64,000 nt of DNA, from NCBI GenBank assembly GCA_003255065.1, contig QAOA01005006.1:62001-126000 (forward strand), written 5' to 3'. The stretch's first letter is position 1; each line of letters begins with the position of its first letter. The notes beneath the pieces are model-generated. The model saw nothing but the letters and a program-made list of their open reading frames with translations, had not been told where the DNA came from and ran no database searches. This document shows positions 46,301-56,967 of this stretch, one piece after another. The position numbers were made by a program, and so were the translations under genes. Source of the DNA: Cercis canadensis (Eukaryota > Streptophyta > Magnoliopsida > Fabales > Fabaceae).

Positions 46301-47104
46301 ACTTTGCTTTGCTTTTTAGTAGATCCTTTTGGTTCTCCATGCTTGAACAATTTCTTACATGTTTCCTTAATTAATGCTCTTTTATTGGCCTTATGAGCTC
46401 ATTTGATAATTGTTTCCGATAATGTTTATGAGTTAGATTGTAAGTGACGACAAGCTAGGAGGCTCGATCTCAGAGCGAGGCAGAGCTGGAGATGAGAAGA
46501 CTTTACTTTGTTTTATGTAACCATTTAAATTCTCATACTGTAATTTATAAACTCATGCATTTGCATTCATTTAGGTATGTAACTGTGATGTGTAGTATTC
46601 ACAGGCCCCTTCACTTATCATGGAATGATAGGGCAAGTCAATCTTATATGGGATGTCTTTCTCTATCCGACCTAGATGACGGTAACGTCATCTTGGAATG
46701 ACGCTTTATGCGACGAAAGGGTGGAATGATTTAGGGTTTGGTAATGAAATCATGCATTGCATGTTTAAATTCTCTATATTATTTTATCAAATATTTTTGT
46801 AATACTCTTATTATTTTTAGGATAAATAAAATACAGTTTTTTGACCATATCATGTTCACACAATTAATTTTGGGTAACTGTCTTTTAGACGAGTGTTGAG
46901 GGGTGCTTCTTACCTTCCCTACACACAAATCGACTTCCGAACCCTCTTTGGTTTGTAGACTGTTTTTAAAATTCAAAAGGGGTTTTTCAATAGTTTCTCA
47001 TTTTCTTAATACAATTGGTAGCGACTCCAAGTTTTCTTTGAAAACTAATATTTTTTTCCAAGTCCACTATTTGCGTCACAGCAATTATTTGGTAAGTTGT
47101 GACA
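43371..47104 (+). other. right part of the outer Tat/Ogre-like LTR
   Basis: This is non-coding LTR sequence to the right of the CACTA. Short ORFs here have no recognisable domain. The block 46,580-47,104 (AGGCCCC, CTTATATGGGATG, TTAGACGAGTGTTG, then the TTGTGACA end) parallels 51,660-52,141 of the next solo LTR, which supports a shared family. Confidence 0.55.
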
Positions 47105-47511
47105 ATATCATATCTTTTTAAACTCACCGTTTAAGTGTGTATATATATATATATATATATTTCGGATTTACATGTTAGGGGAGTTACATGAAATTGTCAC
47201 GTTAAATTTTATCTTCACCATTTATTCTTATTAAAATACGTCAAATGTGTAACTACCCCATAACTTGTGGGTTCCATGTTCAAATCTAAAGTTATAGTCA
47301 AAAATTGAAAAAAAATATGTCAAAGGTGTAAAGAATGTCACATGTTTCATTCCTACCTTAAAAGTCCTTTTTTTTTTCCCCCACTTCCTTCTCTCCCACC
47401 ATCTTGGTCCTCCTAGAGCTCTTGCCCTTTGGGCTTAGGGATGTTATTGTTGGGCAATTTGTCTGATGTTAGATTCTTGAGAGGCTAGTGCCTATTGTTG
47501 ATTTTCTATTA
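47105..47511. other. unassigned DNA with an (AT)n microsatellite
   Basis: An (AT)n run lies at about 47140-47161. The remainder is AT-rich with no gene seen. Confidence 0.5.
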
Positions 47512-47727
47512 GAGTAAAAAAAAAATTAGTTTTTCTTGGTAAGAGTTGACAGAACTTTCCACTTGACATGTTAAATGTCGATGTGACAAGTTTGGTAGGT
47601 GAGAGTTGGTAGATAACTATTTTAATGGGCAAAATTATCATCCAAGGACTAAAGTGACACTAAAAATATTTTAAGGATTAAATTGATTGTGATTGTATTT
47701 TTCAAGGATACAAAATATCTTTTACTC
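47512..47727. repeat. MULE-type MITE, 216 bp
   Basis: The ends GAGTAAAAAAAAAATTAG and the complement of ATATCTTTTACTC are flanked by a perfect 9-bp duplication TTTCTATTA (47503-47511 and 47728-47736). The first eight bases match the ends of the other GAGTAAAA elements in this window. No coding capacity. Confidence 0.75.
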
Positions 47728-47736
47728 TTTCTATTA

Positions 47737-48642
47737 TCGGGAATATCATGGGTCACCTTGGCATTGTGAAAGAGGTCCACATTGAGTCTGAACTTGTTGG
47801 AGCTATGCAAGATTAAGAAAACACTCTCGTAGGAAGCAGATGGTTAAGAGCAGAAATTAATACACTAAATAGCATGTAACCGAGTAGTATTGAAGTCGTC
47901 CTCAGGGCTTGTGGGTTTGATATTCAAATCCAGAATCGTAGCCAAAGTACCAAGAAAAGAAATTAATAGAAACTAAGAAATGGATTAGGACAATGAGGGA
48001 AAGATGAGAGAAAAAGAAAAAAAAAATTGAAAACTTGAATTATGAATGGCTGATATGACACTCTCTACACCTTTGATATATTTTTGATGAAAATGAATGG
48101 CCAAGATTAAACTAACATGACAGTATCATATTATCCTTAACATCAAAGGACGCATAATTTCTTTTTACATACCCAATCTTCCATTTTCTCTTCCAATGCT
48201 TTTCCCTGCCTCGTTCCCTTCTCTAGTCACTATTGTGGCTTGTTTCCATCAATTCTTCTCCTACAATTTGCTTACTTCTCTTCATTATTTCTCTAGCCTA
48301 AAGTGGGACTCAATGCTGACCAGTTGTAGAAATACATATCAAAACCTAGGCCAAGTACCCATATGAAATTTTTGGTTTGCTATTGTTTGCGATCTATATT
48401 GCAAATGCATAATGTTTAAGGTTGTGCAATTTGGATGACAATTCAAAGGGGGAGGAACGAACAAATTGGATAACACTTTTAAATGGAAGAACAAATTACG
48501 TAACACTTATTTGGTGAATATATTTGCAGGAGGAACATAAAGTGCCAAGGTTCCATGAGAGAGGCTTATCATTTGAAGTTAAAACTGATTGTGTTTTAAG
48601 GTGTGTTGGCCACAACTACAAATGCTTATGCCCTATCTGGTA
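47737..48642. other. unassigned DNA
   Basis: No gene recognised. A stretch at about 48046-48160 is the diverged complement of 13,820-13,935, the left flank of the big nest, sharing TGTCATGTTAGT and AGTGTCATAT. It is probably an unrecognised dispersed repeat. Confidence 0.35.
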
Positions 48643-49171
48643 AATTATGTAGACATTGTATTTTGTCCAGGGGTATTACACATTTTTTTTTAAAAAAAAT
48701 AAAAATTATTTTTATTTAAAATTTGAAATTTATATTTTAAAGTGAGAAATCTGATTTTAAGGTTTTTATGACCTCTTTTAGCTTTTGGATCAAAGTTTTG
48801 GTCTTTGGGCATTGACTCATTTTATTTTAACCTAAGTTAGGAGGCCATTTGACATGTTTTCTTTAAATTTGAGTTTGGAGCCTTTTGGCTCATTTAATTT
48901 TTGTTAGATACTTTGTTTGGACATAAAGATTATAATTTTATGGATTTGGCCTGTTTTGCTAAAACCCTAGTTTGAGAGCCTTTGGGCCTACTCGATTTTT
49001 TGTTTTTCAATTTTTTTAATACAAATAAATGAAAAATGATTGTTGGACTATTTAATATGTTTGAGGTTTTATTTGAGTTCAATTAGACCAACTTAGGTCT
49101 AAGGTTGATTCCTTTGGATTCACTTTGACCTAGGCCCAATTGACCCATTAGGGTTTTATGACTTTTATTTT

Positions 49172-49172
49172 N
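49172..49172. other. single N: overlap seam with an extra 83-bp piece
   Basis: 48835-49171 is repeated at about 49256-49589. Between the N and the second copy lie about 83 bp (49173-49255) absent from the first copy. Read on the minus strand, this piece begins TAGGGATGGCAATTTGCCCC, a style of end seen in hAT-like plant elements. Confidence 0.7.
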
Positions 49173-50112
49173 CCATTTTTCTGCCCCATACCCATACCCG
49201 AACGGGTAAAAAAACCGGGGCCCCATTGGGTCTGGGGCAAATTGCCATCCCTAGTTAGGAGGCCATTTGACATGTTTTCTTTAAATTTGAGTTTGGAGCC
49301 TTTTGGCTCATTTAATTTTTGTTAGATACTTTGTTTGGACATAAAGATTATAATTTTATGGATTTGGCCTGTTTTGCTAAAACCCTAGTTTGAGAGCCTT
49401 TGGGCTTACTCGATTTTTTGTTTTTCAATTTTTTTAATACAAATAAATGAAAAATGATTGTTGGACTATTTAATATGTTTGAGGTTTTATTTGAGTTCAA
49501 TTAGACCAACTTAGGTCTAAGGTTGATTCCTTTGGATTCACTTTGACCTAGGCCCAATTGACCCATTAGGGTTTTATGACTTTTATTTTTAATCAAAAAT
49601 AAAATAACTTTGTAGGAATTCTAGAGGTGATTTTTAGCCAAGCCAAGGGAGAAAGTGTTTTATTAGGTTTTGGCAAAATATCAAGAGAATAGATGTTGCA
49701 TGTGCCAAGGAAAGTGCTAAGAAGCTTTATTTTTAAAGTTTCTTGCTTTATTTCAGCAAAAATGGGATTAATATGATTACAATTTTAAAAGGAGGTTAGC
49801 TAGGTTTTAAAGAATATTCCCAAGCACAAGTGAAATGATCTAACCTCAAGGAAGCTTCATAGAAGTTGCTTATGCAAGACAATTTTAAGAAAATTGCTAA
49901 TGGGGGTTTCTTAACCTTATTTTTACATGAAATAAAAATATAAATTGGAGAGGTTGAAGTGTGTAATTTGGCTAGGGCATTTTGGAAAAGAATTATTGGA
50001 TTTTTCACATGGCAAGACTATAGGAAAGTGGGAGCAAAGTGCAAAAGGAGTAGGAAATGACCAAGCTACCCCCAATGTGCTCACCAAGTTGAGAGGGCTA
50101 ATTGCATAAGAA

Positions 50113-50148
50113 AGAGAGAGCGAGAGAGAGAGAGAGAGAGAGAGAGAG
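50113..50148. repeat. (GA)n microsatellite
   Basis: About eighteen GA units with one interruption, inside the solo LTR. It creates a spurious Ser/Leu-repeat ORF on the minus strand. Confidence 0.95.
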
Positions 50149-52146
50149 CCTCTCATAAGATGCTCTCAACGTGAAAACAAAAAGGAGGGGAGAGAACTTG
50201 AAAAAATAGATCAAAGAGAGGAAAATTGAGAGAAAAGTTGAGTCTTCTTAAAGTGTTATTCATATTTTTGGAGAGAAGAACACAAAATCAAGAGTGGTTT
50301 GAGCTTCTTGGAGTTGGGTTCTACACTTTTGAGCGAGGAATGAGTTTTCTTGAAGAACACTAGGTAACCTTCACTATTCTCTTGATTTCTTGTCATTTTC
50401 TTGTTGATCTTTGTTTGAATCCATGTGAAGTGTATGTTTTTCTTTGTTTCCCTCTTGAATGCCTCCATTTCATTTTGATTCTAAAAGTCTCATTTCACTT
50501 AAATTCGTTTTCTTGTTGATTCAACTTGATTTACGGAAATTCCCCTCTTGAACTCCTTCATTTTTGTGTTGATTTTACTTAATCTATCATTTTATATCTT
50601 GTTTACTCTTTGTCTCCATTTTCGATTTTGGGTCTTGTTGGGGTCTATTTTGATTTTGTTTGGTTCTTTTGGTAGCATGTTTATGTTTGACTTTTTTTAA
50701 AATCTTGTGTTTTGGTCTTAATTTTTGACTTTTGTCATGTTTGAATTCCAATTGGTCAATTGGAAAAGTGATTATCAAATTTAGTTTTTAAATGGTCATT
50801 CTCGAACCTGTCAGTCTAACATTGGCAGTGTTCGGTCTTTTAATCATAACTTAAGTTTTACAACTCCAAATCGTATCATTCTTATTTTTTAAGAACCTTG
50901 AGATGCATATCTTACATGAGTATAAATTTCATATTTTTTACATGTCGCATTTGCTCCCAATTTTAATTTGAAAATGGATGTTTTCTCTGCACTGTGGAAT
51001 TGTTAGTTGATTCTGGCAATGTTTGTTTTTGGGCCATAACTTGAGTTAGGAAGCTCATTTTTGTATTATTTTCAATTATTTAGAACCCTAAAACATTTTT
51101 CTAGGTCATGTAAAATTTTGGAAATGCATTCCCAATTTTCTTTACAAATTTTTCCTGGGTTATGCTGTTTTTGGTCTTTGCTATTTTGTCTTTCTTGATT
51201 CTGCCTTATGTTTAGTTGCTGTTCTTCCTTCTTCTTTTTTTGGAACCACTTGCATGTTGTAATCCTTAATTTGTTTTATAATTGTTTTAGCTTTGATTTG
51301 TTTTACTCCCTTGATGTTTGGCTTAGGGATTGCATGCTAATTAGGAGTGTATGTGGACTGCCCTATTTAACTAAATGATGTTGCCCTATTTTGCATGCTA
51401 TTGTCATGGTTTTATTTTGACTCTTAATGGCTGCTCACTTGCTTATGTATATGTGGTCGTTAATTTTTTATTTTAAGCCATCTAATGTGTGTTCCACGTG
51501 AGAGGGAACCGCAATTCTTGGGCCCCTAGCAAAACCCTAAGGTGATTTGGAGAGCTCTTGTTTATTTTGATTGCATTTTTCAATTATGTACCCCCACCCC
51601 AATTGGTTGTATTATCATGCATAACATTTATGGATTATTGTTAGGGTTTACAAAATCTATAGGCCCTTTGTCTATCATGGAACAATAAGACTGACTCGGT
51701 CTTATATGGGATGTGTCTTTTTTATCTGATCTAAACAAAGATAAGCGCCACCCCAACGGGCACAATATGTGACAAACAAGTGGAATGATTTTGAACCTGT
51801 TAGAATTCATGTATGTCATGTTTATTTTTTGCAATTGATTAGTGAATGTAATACTTATTTTAAGAATACATAAAGTATGTTTTTGGCCACCTTTTATCTT
51901 ATTCTTTGCATAGCTAATTAAGGGTAATCGCCCTTAGACGGATGTTGTAGGGTGCCTAACACCTTCTCCACACATAAACAGACTTTCGAACCAATCTTTG
52001 GTACGCAGATCATTTAAAAATAATAAAACAAAAAGAGTTTTCAATTGTACCCTATTTTCTAAAACAATTGGTGGTGATTCTGGTTTTTCTTAAATTTGGT
52101 TGACTATCCACATCGCAGCTGCCTCTAGGCGCGTTGTGACAAATTA

Positions 52147-53104
52147 CGTCCTAATATTCAAACCTAATGTTTCGAGAGTATTGTTGTAAATTAAGAGGGA
52201 GTCTAGAGATAAGAAGGACCCTAATATGATTGATGGTGCATAAGCTATTGAGTATGTAGCAAACATTGTCTTAAATAGTTCGTATGATAATGCCAATGCA
52301 TGAAGTGGAGATAATATATCAAGGATTATGAAAAGAGTAAAGAACTACAACATTAATAGTTTCTAGTCTAGTAGGAATAGTTGAGTCTCATGCATCTTTT
52401 ATTAGCATTGCGAAGGTAGAGCTTGCACTAAATTCAGTTATAAAATGATGAAAACTTCTTTGGTAGATATTGTAATGTTATATTGGATTTAAGATATAGA
52501 GATATTTGCTGAACTGCAATATGATAAAGAGAATGTGACAAGGTTGAAGGTAGCATGCTATTCCTAATGTGACTAGCTAGTTGAAGTTGAAATATGATTA
52601 TTATTATAGGTTGCCAAGTTCTAAAATATGTGTAATGTATTGATCAAGCACTCGTATGCGTAATGTGTCAAACTATTATTAGCGGTTAAGATGTTAGTAA
52701 GAAGTCCTAGAGATCATGATAATGTTTGTGAACAATTATTGTTATTTTGGCAATTTGTGTTTGGTCGTTGATGCATAGTGTATTGAATTATTATTATTTG
52801 TTTATATTTGGAGGTAACATAAGAGGTAAAGAAGGGTTACTTGATTACTTCCTAATTATTAGTTTTGCATTTTGCAATCAAATAATGTTTTGTTTTCCAA
52901 CGATTAACTTAGAAATCAAACACAATTATTTTGTTTTGTTGATTTATCGTATCCTTTGTTGTAGTTGTAAATGTACTACTAATGACAGTATTGGAGTAAC
53001 TTATTTTTACTACTATTTTTGCAAAAAAAAAAAAATACTACTAATGGCAAAATCTGTTTTGGATTTTAAGAGAGAAATTAAAGATTGCTTTTGTTAAGCT
53101 TTAC
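52147..53104. other. unassigned DNA
   Basis: No gene recognised. A plus-strand ORF at 52747-53097 is AT-driven, aromatic-rich and without a domain; I do not call it a gene. Confidence 0.35.
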
Positions 53105-53116
53105 TATATATAAATA
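53105..53116 (+). promoter_or_regulatory. candidate TATA box
   Basis: TATATATAAATA lies 135 bp upstream of an ATG (53251) that opens a transit-peptide-like reading frame. Position and sequence fit a plant core promoter, but similar strings are common in AT-rich DNA. Confidence 0.35.
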
Positions 53117-53250
53117 AATCTTGTTTTCTTGGAGAACAAAAAGGGATGGGAATGTAGAGCTCGACACCATAAACCTCTCTCTCACCACCACTCCTCCCGA
53201 TTGCCACTCCACTTTCTCCACCAGTCACCAGTTCCCCACCACCAGCCATT

Positions 53251-53409
53251 ATGGAAACACCCCCTCCTCTTAGAGACGCCTGCTTCCTTCCTTCTTCCAT
53301 CTCCATTACCTCTTTTACCTCACTTTCACACAACAACAACCTCTCTGTTTCCTTTCCATCCTCAATCGCCATTAGCAACAGCCTCATCTCTTCACTTAGG
53401 AAGAATTAG
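53251..53409 (+). CDS. possible truncated first exon of a host gene (transit-peptide-like)
   Basis: The frame begins METPPPLRDACFLPSS and continues for 52 codons to a TAG. It is rich in Ser, Thr and hydroxylated or small residues with few acidic ones (SISITSFTSLSHNNN), as in plastid-targeting peptides. Codon composition is GC-richer than the surroundings. No exon downstream was found, and an LTR begins about 70 bp beyond. It may be a first exon cut off from its gene, or chance. I do not recognise the protein. Confidence 0.3.
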   Translation: METPPPLRDACFLPSSISITSFTSLSHNNNLSVSFPSSIAISNSLISSLRKN

Positions 53410-53480
53410 GAATTAGTAGTCATCATCAAAGTCACTAGTAAACCACTTGAAAGTTTTGACTTGACTTCTAGATTGATTGG

Positions 53481-54795
53481 TTTAGACACTCTATTTTGGT
53501 GCCCTAAATACAAAACACTTTTTTGGAAGAATTTGGATTGTTGAAAAGAAAAAAGGAAAAATAATAATTAGAAATTGGACTGGCCCAGGCTAACAAGGCC
53601 TATCAGCCCTATTGTGGGCTGATTAGCCTAGAGGAAGGCCGAATGACCCTTACAAGGGTTGATCATACCTTCTAGAAGCTGATTAGACCTTGTTTCCTAA
53701 TTCTTTTAACGCATTCTAGAATTTTCCTAAATACAGTAAGCCGCTTGATGTACACTCCAAGGGACGAATTGTAGAGCTATTTTTTCTATTCTTGTGTTTC
53801 GTATTTTTTCATAAATCTTCCAGAATCCTCTAGAAAGCAGCAAACTACTTGATATGTGTTCTCCAAGATCACACATTAGGATTCCTAAAAGCATATATGC
53901 AACTCCTAGAATAAATAGAACACTTTTAGACCCCTAGGACACACATGCAGTTAGAGAATTGCAAGAGAATAAAGAGACACCCAAGTGTGTCTAGAAGAGA
54001 GAAGAGCTGCTATCAAGAAGTATCCCAAGCATAGCTCTGATGGAGAGGAAGACGCTCAAGTGTGCCTTTGGAGAAGAAGGAGGCACCGAAGCGTGTGTGC
54101 GGGAGAAGAAGGCGAAGCCCTGCCAAAGTTGAAGGAGGAGAATTAGAAGCAAGGCAGAAGCATTGCCGGGAAAGCCTTGGAGGAAGGAGAGACATAGGCC
54201 CATCCTCATTGAGCTCAGGCATCTAGGTAAGTTATTCTACTAGTTAAGAACATGATTTAGGTTTTTCTAGTCAGGTAGTTGGTATCTTTTTAAAGTTGCA
54301 TGCTTTAATCACAAAGATGTAGATTCTAAGTTGATTAATTAATTATCTTTAGATTTACTTCAAATCTGTTCTTAAGCATATTAAAATCAACTTAGGGTAA
54401 ATTGCCTTCATTCTTGCATTCCCCTTAATTAAGTGGGGAGGAGTTCATCCTGTGACATGTCCTTCTGAAAATCTAAATCGATGGCAATTTGTTCAACTTT
54501 TTGAAACTTTTGTTTTTCACTTTCTTCTTCTCTCTTTCTGAAAATTAATTTTTCAAAAAAGAATTTTCACACAAATAAAAAGGAGGAATCAAGAACCGAT
54601 GTTCAATCGGCCCTAACTTGGTGAAAGGTCCTAGATTTTTCTTCTAAATTCTTAGTTGGGCGAGTTAGGATGCTTAACCCTTTCCTAAACTCGTAATTTA
54701 GTCCCCAAACTATGCTTTGGTTCGAAGATATGCTTTTTCTTGTTTTTGTCAAAACAAGGTGGCGACTCCTATTTTTTTTTTTTTTTCTAGAGAGC
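53481..54795 (+). mobile_element. LTR of Tat/Ogre-like style, probably solo
   Basis: The left edge TTTAGACACTCTATTTTGG resembles the TGTAGACAC start of the other two LTRs. Near the right edge is CAAGGTGGCGACTCC (about 54757), the block that also precedes the ends of those LTRs. Neither a matching target duplication nor the exact right end was found, so the boundaries are approximate. No retrotransposon genes are seen. Confidence 0.45.
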
Positions 54796-54799
54796 CTAG

Positions 54800-55471
54800 A
54801 AGTGCCATATTAAGGATTTTACCACTAAAGCCTTTCACTAAAATGGCATACTCTCAATTAGAAATTGAAATAGGCAAAGAAAATTAAAGAAAACTTCAAT
54901 CGTTAATTTAGTATCACCAAATCTAGGTCTTTTATCTAAACAAATCAAAGTTTTCTCCAGTTTGGCAAGTGCACGAAGAAGTGCTAAGCCATGCCCATCT
55001 GAAGATGTGGTTGTTAAAGGCAAGGGAACGAAGTGAGCTACATAAGGGGTAAATTGGAGTTTTTCCTAAAGAAATTGAGTAAAATACATTTTTCATCCTT
55101 GAATTATTTCTCAAATTCACTTTAGTTCCTAATTTATTTTTTATGTCACTTTAATCCTCGAATAATCATTGTTCATGTGATCATCAAAGGACTAATTTGG
55201 CATATAGAGTGATTATTCGATGACTAAAGTGAACACAAAAAATAAATCATGGAGTAAAGTGATATTTGAGAAATCACTACAAGAAANTTAAAGAAAACTT
55301 CAATCGTTAATTTAGTATCACCAAATCTAGGTCTTTTATCTAAACAAATCAAAGTTTTCTCCAATTTGGCAAGTGCACGAAGAAGTGCTAAGCCATGCCC
55401 ATCTGAAGATGTGGTTGTTAAAGGCAAGTGAATGAAGTGAGCTACATAAGGGGTAAATTGGAGTTTTTCCT
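54800..55471. other. unassigned DNA, partly an assembly duplicate
   Basis: About 404 bp (54883-55286) repeats at 55288-55691 across the N. No gene recognised. It may belong to the left side of the hAT transposase relic at 61664-62510, but I could not show this. Confidence 0.4.
55287..55287. other. single N: overlap seam
   Basis: The left copy ends 12 bases into the CACTA terminus (CACTACAAGAAA at 55275), and the right copy starts about 404 bp earlier in the same sequence. A few substitutions separate the copies. This strongly suggests overlapping contigs. Confidence 0.85.
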
Positions 55472-56967
55472 AAAAAAATTGAGTAAAATACATTTTTCAT
55501 CCTTGAATTATTTCTCAAATTCACTTTAGTTTCTAATTTATTTTTTATGTCACTTTAATCCTCGAATAATCATTGTTCATGTGATCATCAAAGGACTAAT
55601 TTGGCATATAGAGTGATTATTCGATGACTAAAGTGAACACAAAAAATAAATCATGGAGTAAAGTGATATTTGAGAAATCACTACAAGAAAATTGTCATTT
55701 TCTCACGGAACAAATCTGTGAGAAATGTGGGAAAAGTCCATGAGAAACAATGTTCTCACAGCACTTCTCACGGACCCTAAGGCACGAGAAAAATAAGCAT
55801 GACAAAAGACTTTTCTCATGGACAATTGGTCTGTGAGAAATTTCTCACGGATTTTCTCATAGATAAACATTTGTTACGTGTGAGAGTATCTCATGGGAAG
55901 ACATGGATTTTCTCATGAACCAATTCCGTGAGAAATTTCTCAAGAATCCTTTTCCTTGAGAAACTTCGATTTTTTTTTTAATTTTTTCTTTTTATTTGGG
56001 ATTTTTTTTGGCTGAAATGACTATTTATTTTTTCTAAACATTTAATCATATTAATAAACAAAATTAAATATAATATAATTAAATTTTATTAATAAAATTT
56101 AATTGCATTAAAAAAATATTATATAATATAAAAAATAAATACAATGCAATGTTAGATCAGTCTTGAGTACTAGTCTTCCTCATTTGTCCCCAAGTCCTGA
56201 GCTGTGTCATCCTCGGTGGCGAGTTGTGGAGCCGAATTGGATCTTGGACAATGGTGATGCTACAGTAAATGTCCTAGAATATATGTGAGCGCCTTAGGTA
56301 ATATGCCATTGGCATCCAGTGCTTGGGCCACTGGGCAGAGATGAGCCATCTCTTACTGCAAGTTGGCCATATGGATCAGCACCTCAGACATATGAGGATC
56401 TGGCTAGCGGGAGGGTTGGGAAGACTGTGAGTTGGCAGAGTCCAATACTCCAACCTCAATGCCTAAGCCATAGACCCGGCCATTCTTATTTTTCTCGCCG
56501 ATGACATCGAGCCATAGCCCGTTGTCGTCGACTGAAGGGGAAAATGACCCGGCTGGCTCTCAGACTGACGCCTCTCAAACTCAATCTGCATAGATAAAAT
56601 AATTAGATTAGTATTAGAATTAATACATGTAACTCACATAAAAGACTTAAGAGTGAATTTAATACTTACATAGGTGGACTCCGCCTGTTGATGTACCCAG
56701 CCTTTAGTAAAGTTGTGCTAGAGGTGACGAAAAAACCTCAGAAGCGTTGGGCTCTTTGCCCAACTCCTTCGTCTACAAAAAATATAAACTGTTAGAAAAC
56801 ACAAATTGACATAAACTCAAATTTAACAAAACTGTTAAATAAAATATGTACCAGTCTTCGTTTCCCTGTGAAATGTCTACTCCTAATGTAAGGAACGATT
56901 CTTCTTGTTCCTCTCAGAGATGACGCTATACTCCTGAAAGGCCCATTTGACTCTAAGGGCCTCAAGT

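Larger units (their letters stand above)
13936..47104 (+). mobile_element. Tat/Ogre-like solo LTR, outermost shell of a large nest
   Basis: The left edge TATAGACACCGTATTTTATC resembles the start of the clean solo LTR at 48648. The right edge ends in TTGTGACA after a block (46,580-47,104) that parallels 51,660-52,141, including an ATTGGTAGCGACTCCA-type stretch. The flanks ATATT (13931-13935) and ATATC (47105-47109) are a near-matching 5-bp duplication. Removing the nested LTR (14623-16017) and CACTA (16323-43367) leaves about 4.7 kb of LTR. No internal retrotransposon genes lie between, so it looks solo. The family is assigned by LTR style only. Confidence 0.6.
48648..52141 (+). mobile_element. 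Tat/Ogre-like solo LTR, 3.5 kb
   Basis: It starts TGTAGACATTGTATTTTG and ends GGCGCGTTGTGACA, flanked by a perfect 5-bp duplication AATTA (48643-48647 and 52142-52146). Non-coding. It contains an N seam at 49172 with a repeated 335-bp flank, so the true length is about 3.1 kb. A (GA)n tract is at 50113-50148. No internal genes lie beside it, hence solo. Family by LTR style only. Confidence 0.8.

Noticed and set aside
52747-53097. 116-codon plus-strand ORF
   Set aside because: Phe/Tyr/Cys-rich AT-driven translation without a domain.
53094-53387. 97-codon minus-strand Gly/Glu-rich ORF
   Set aside because: Antisense shadow of the candidate transit-peptide exon.
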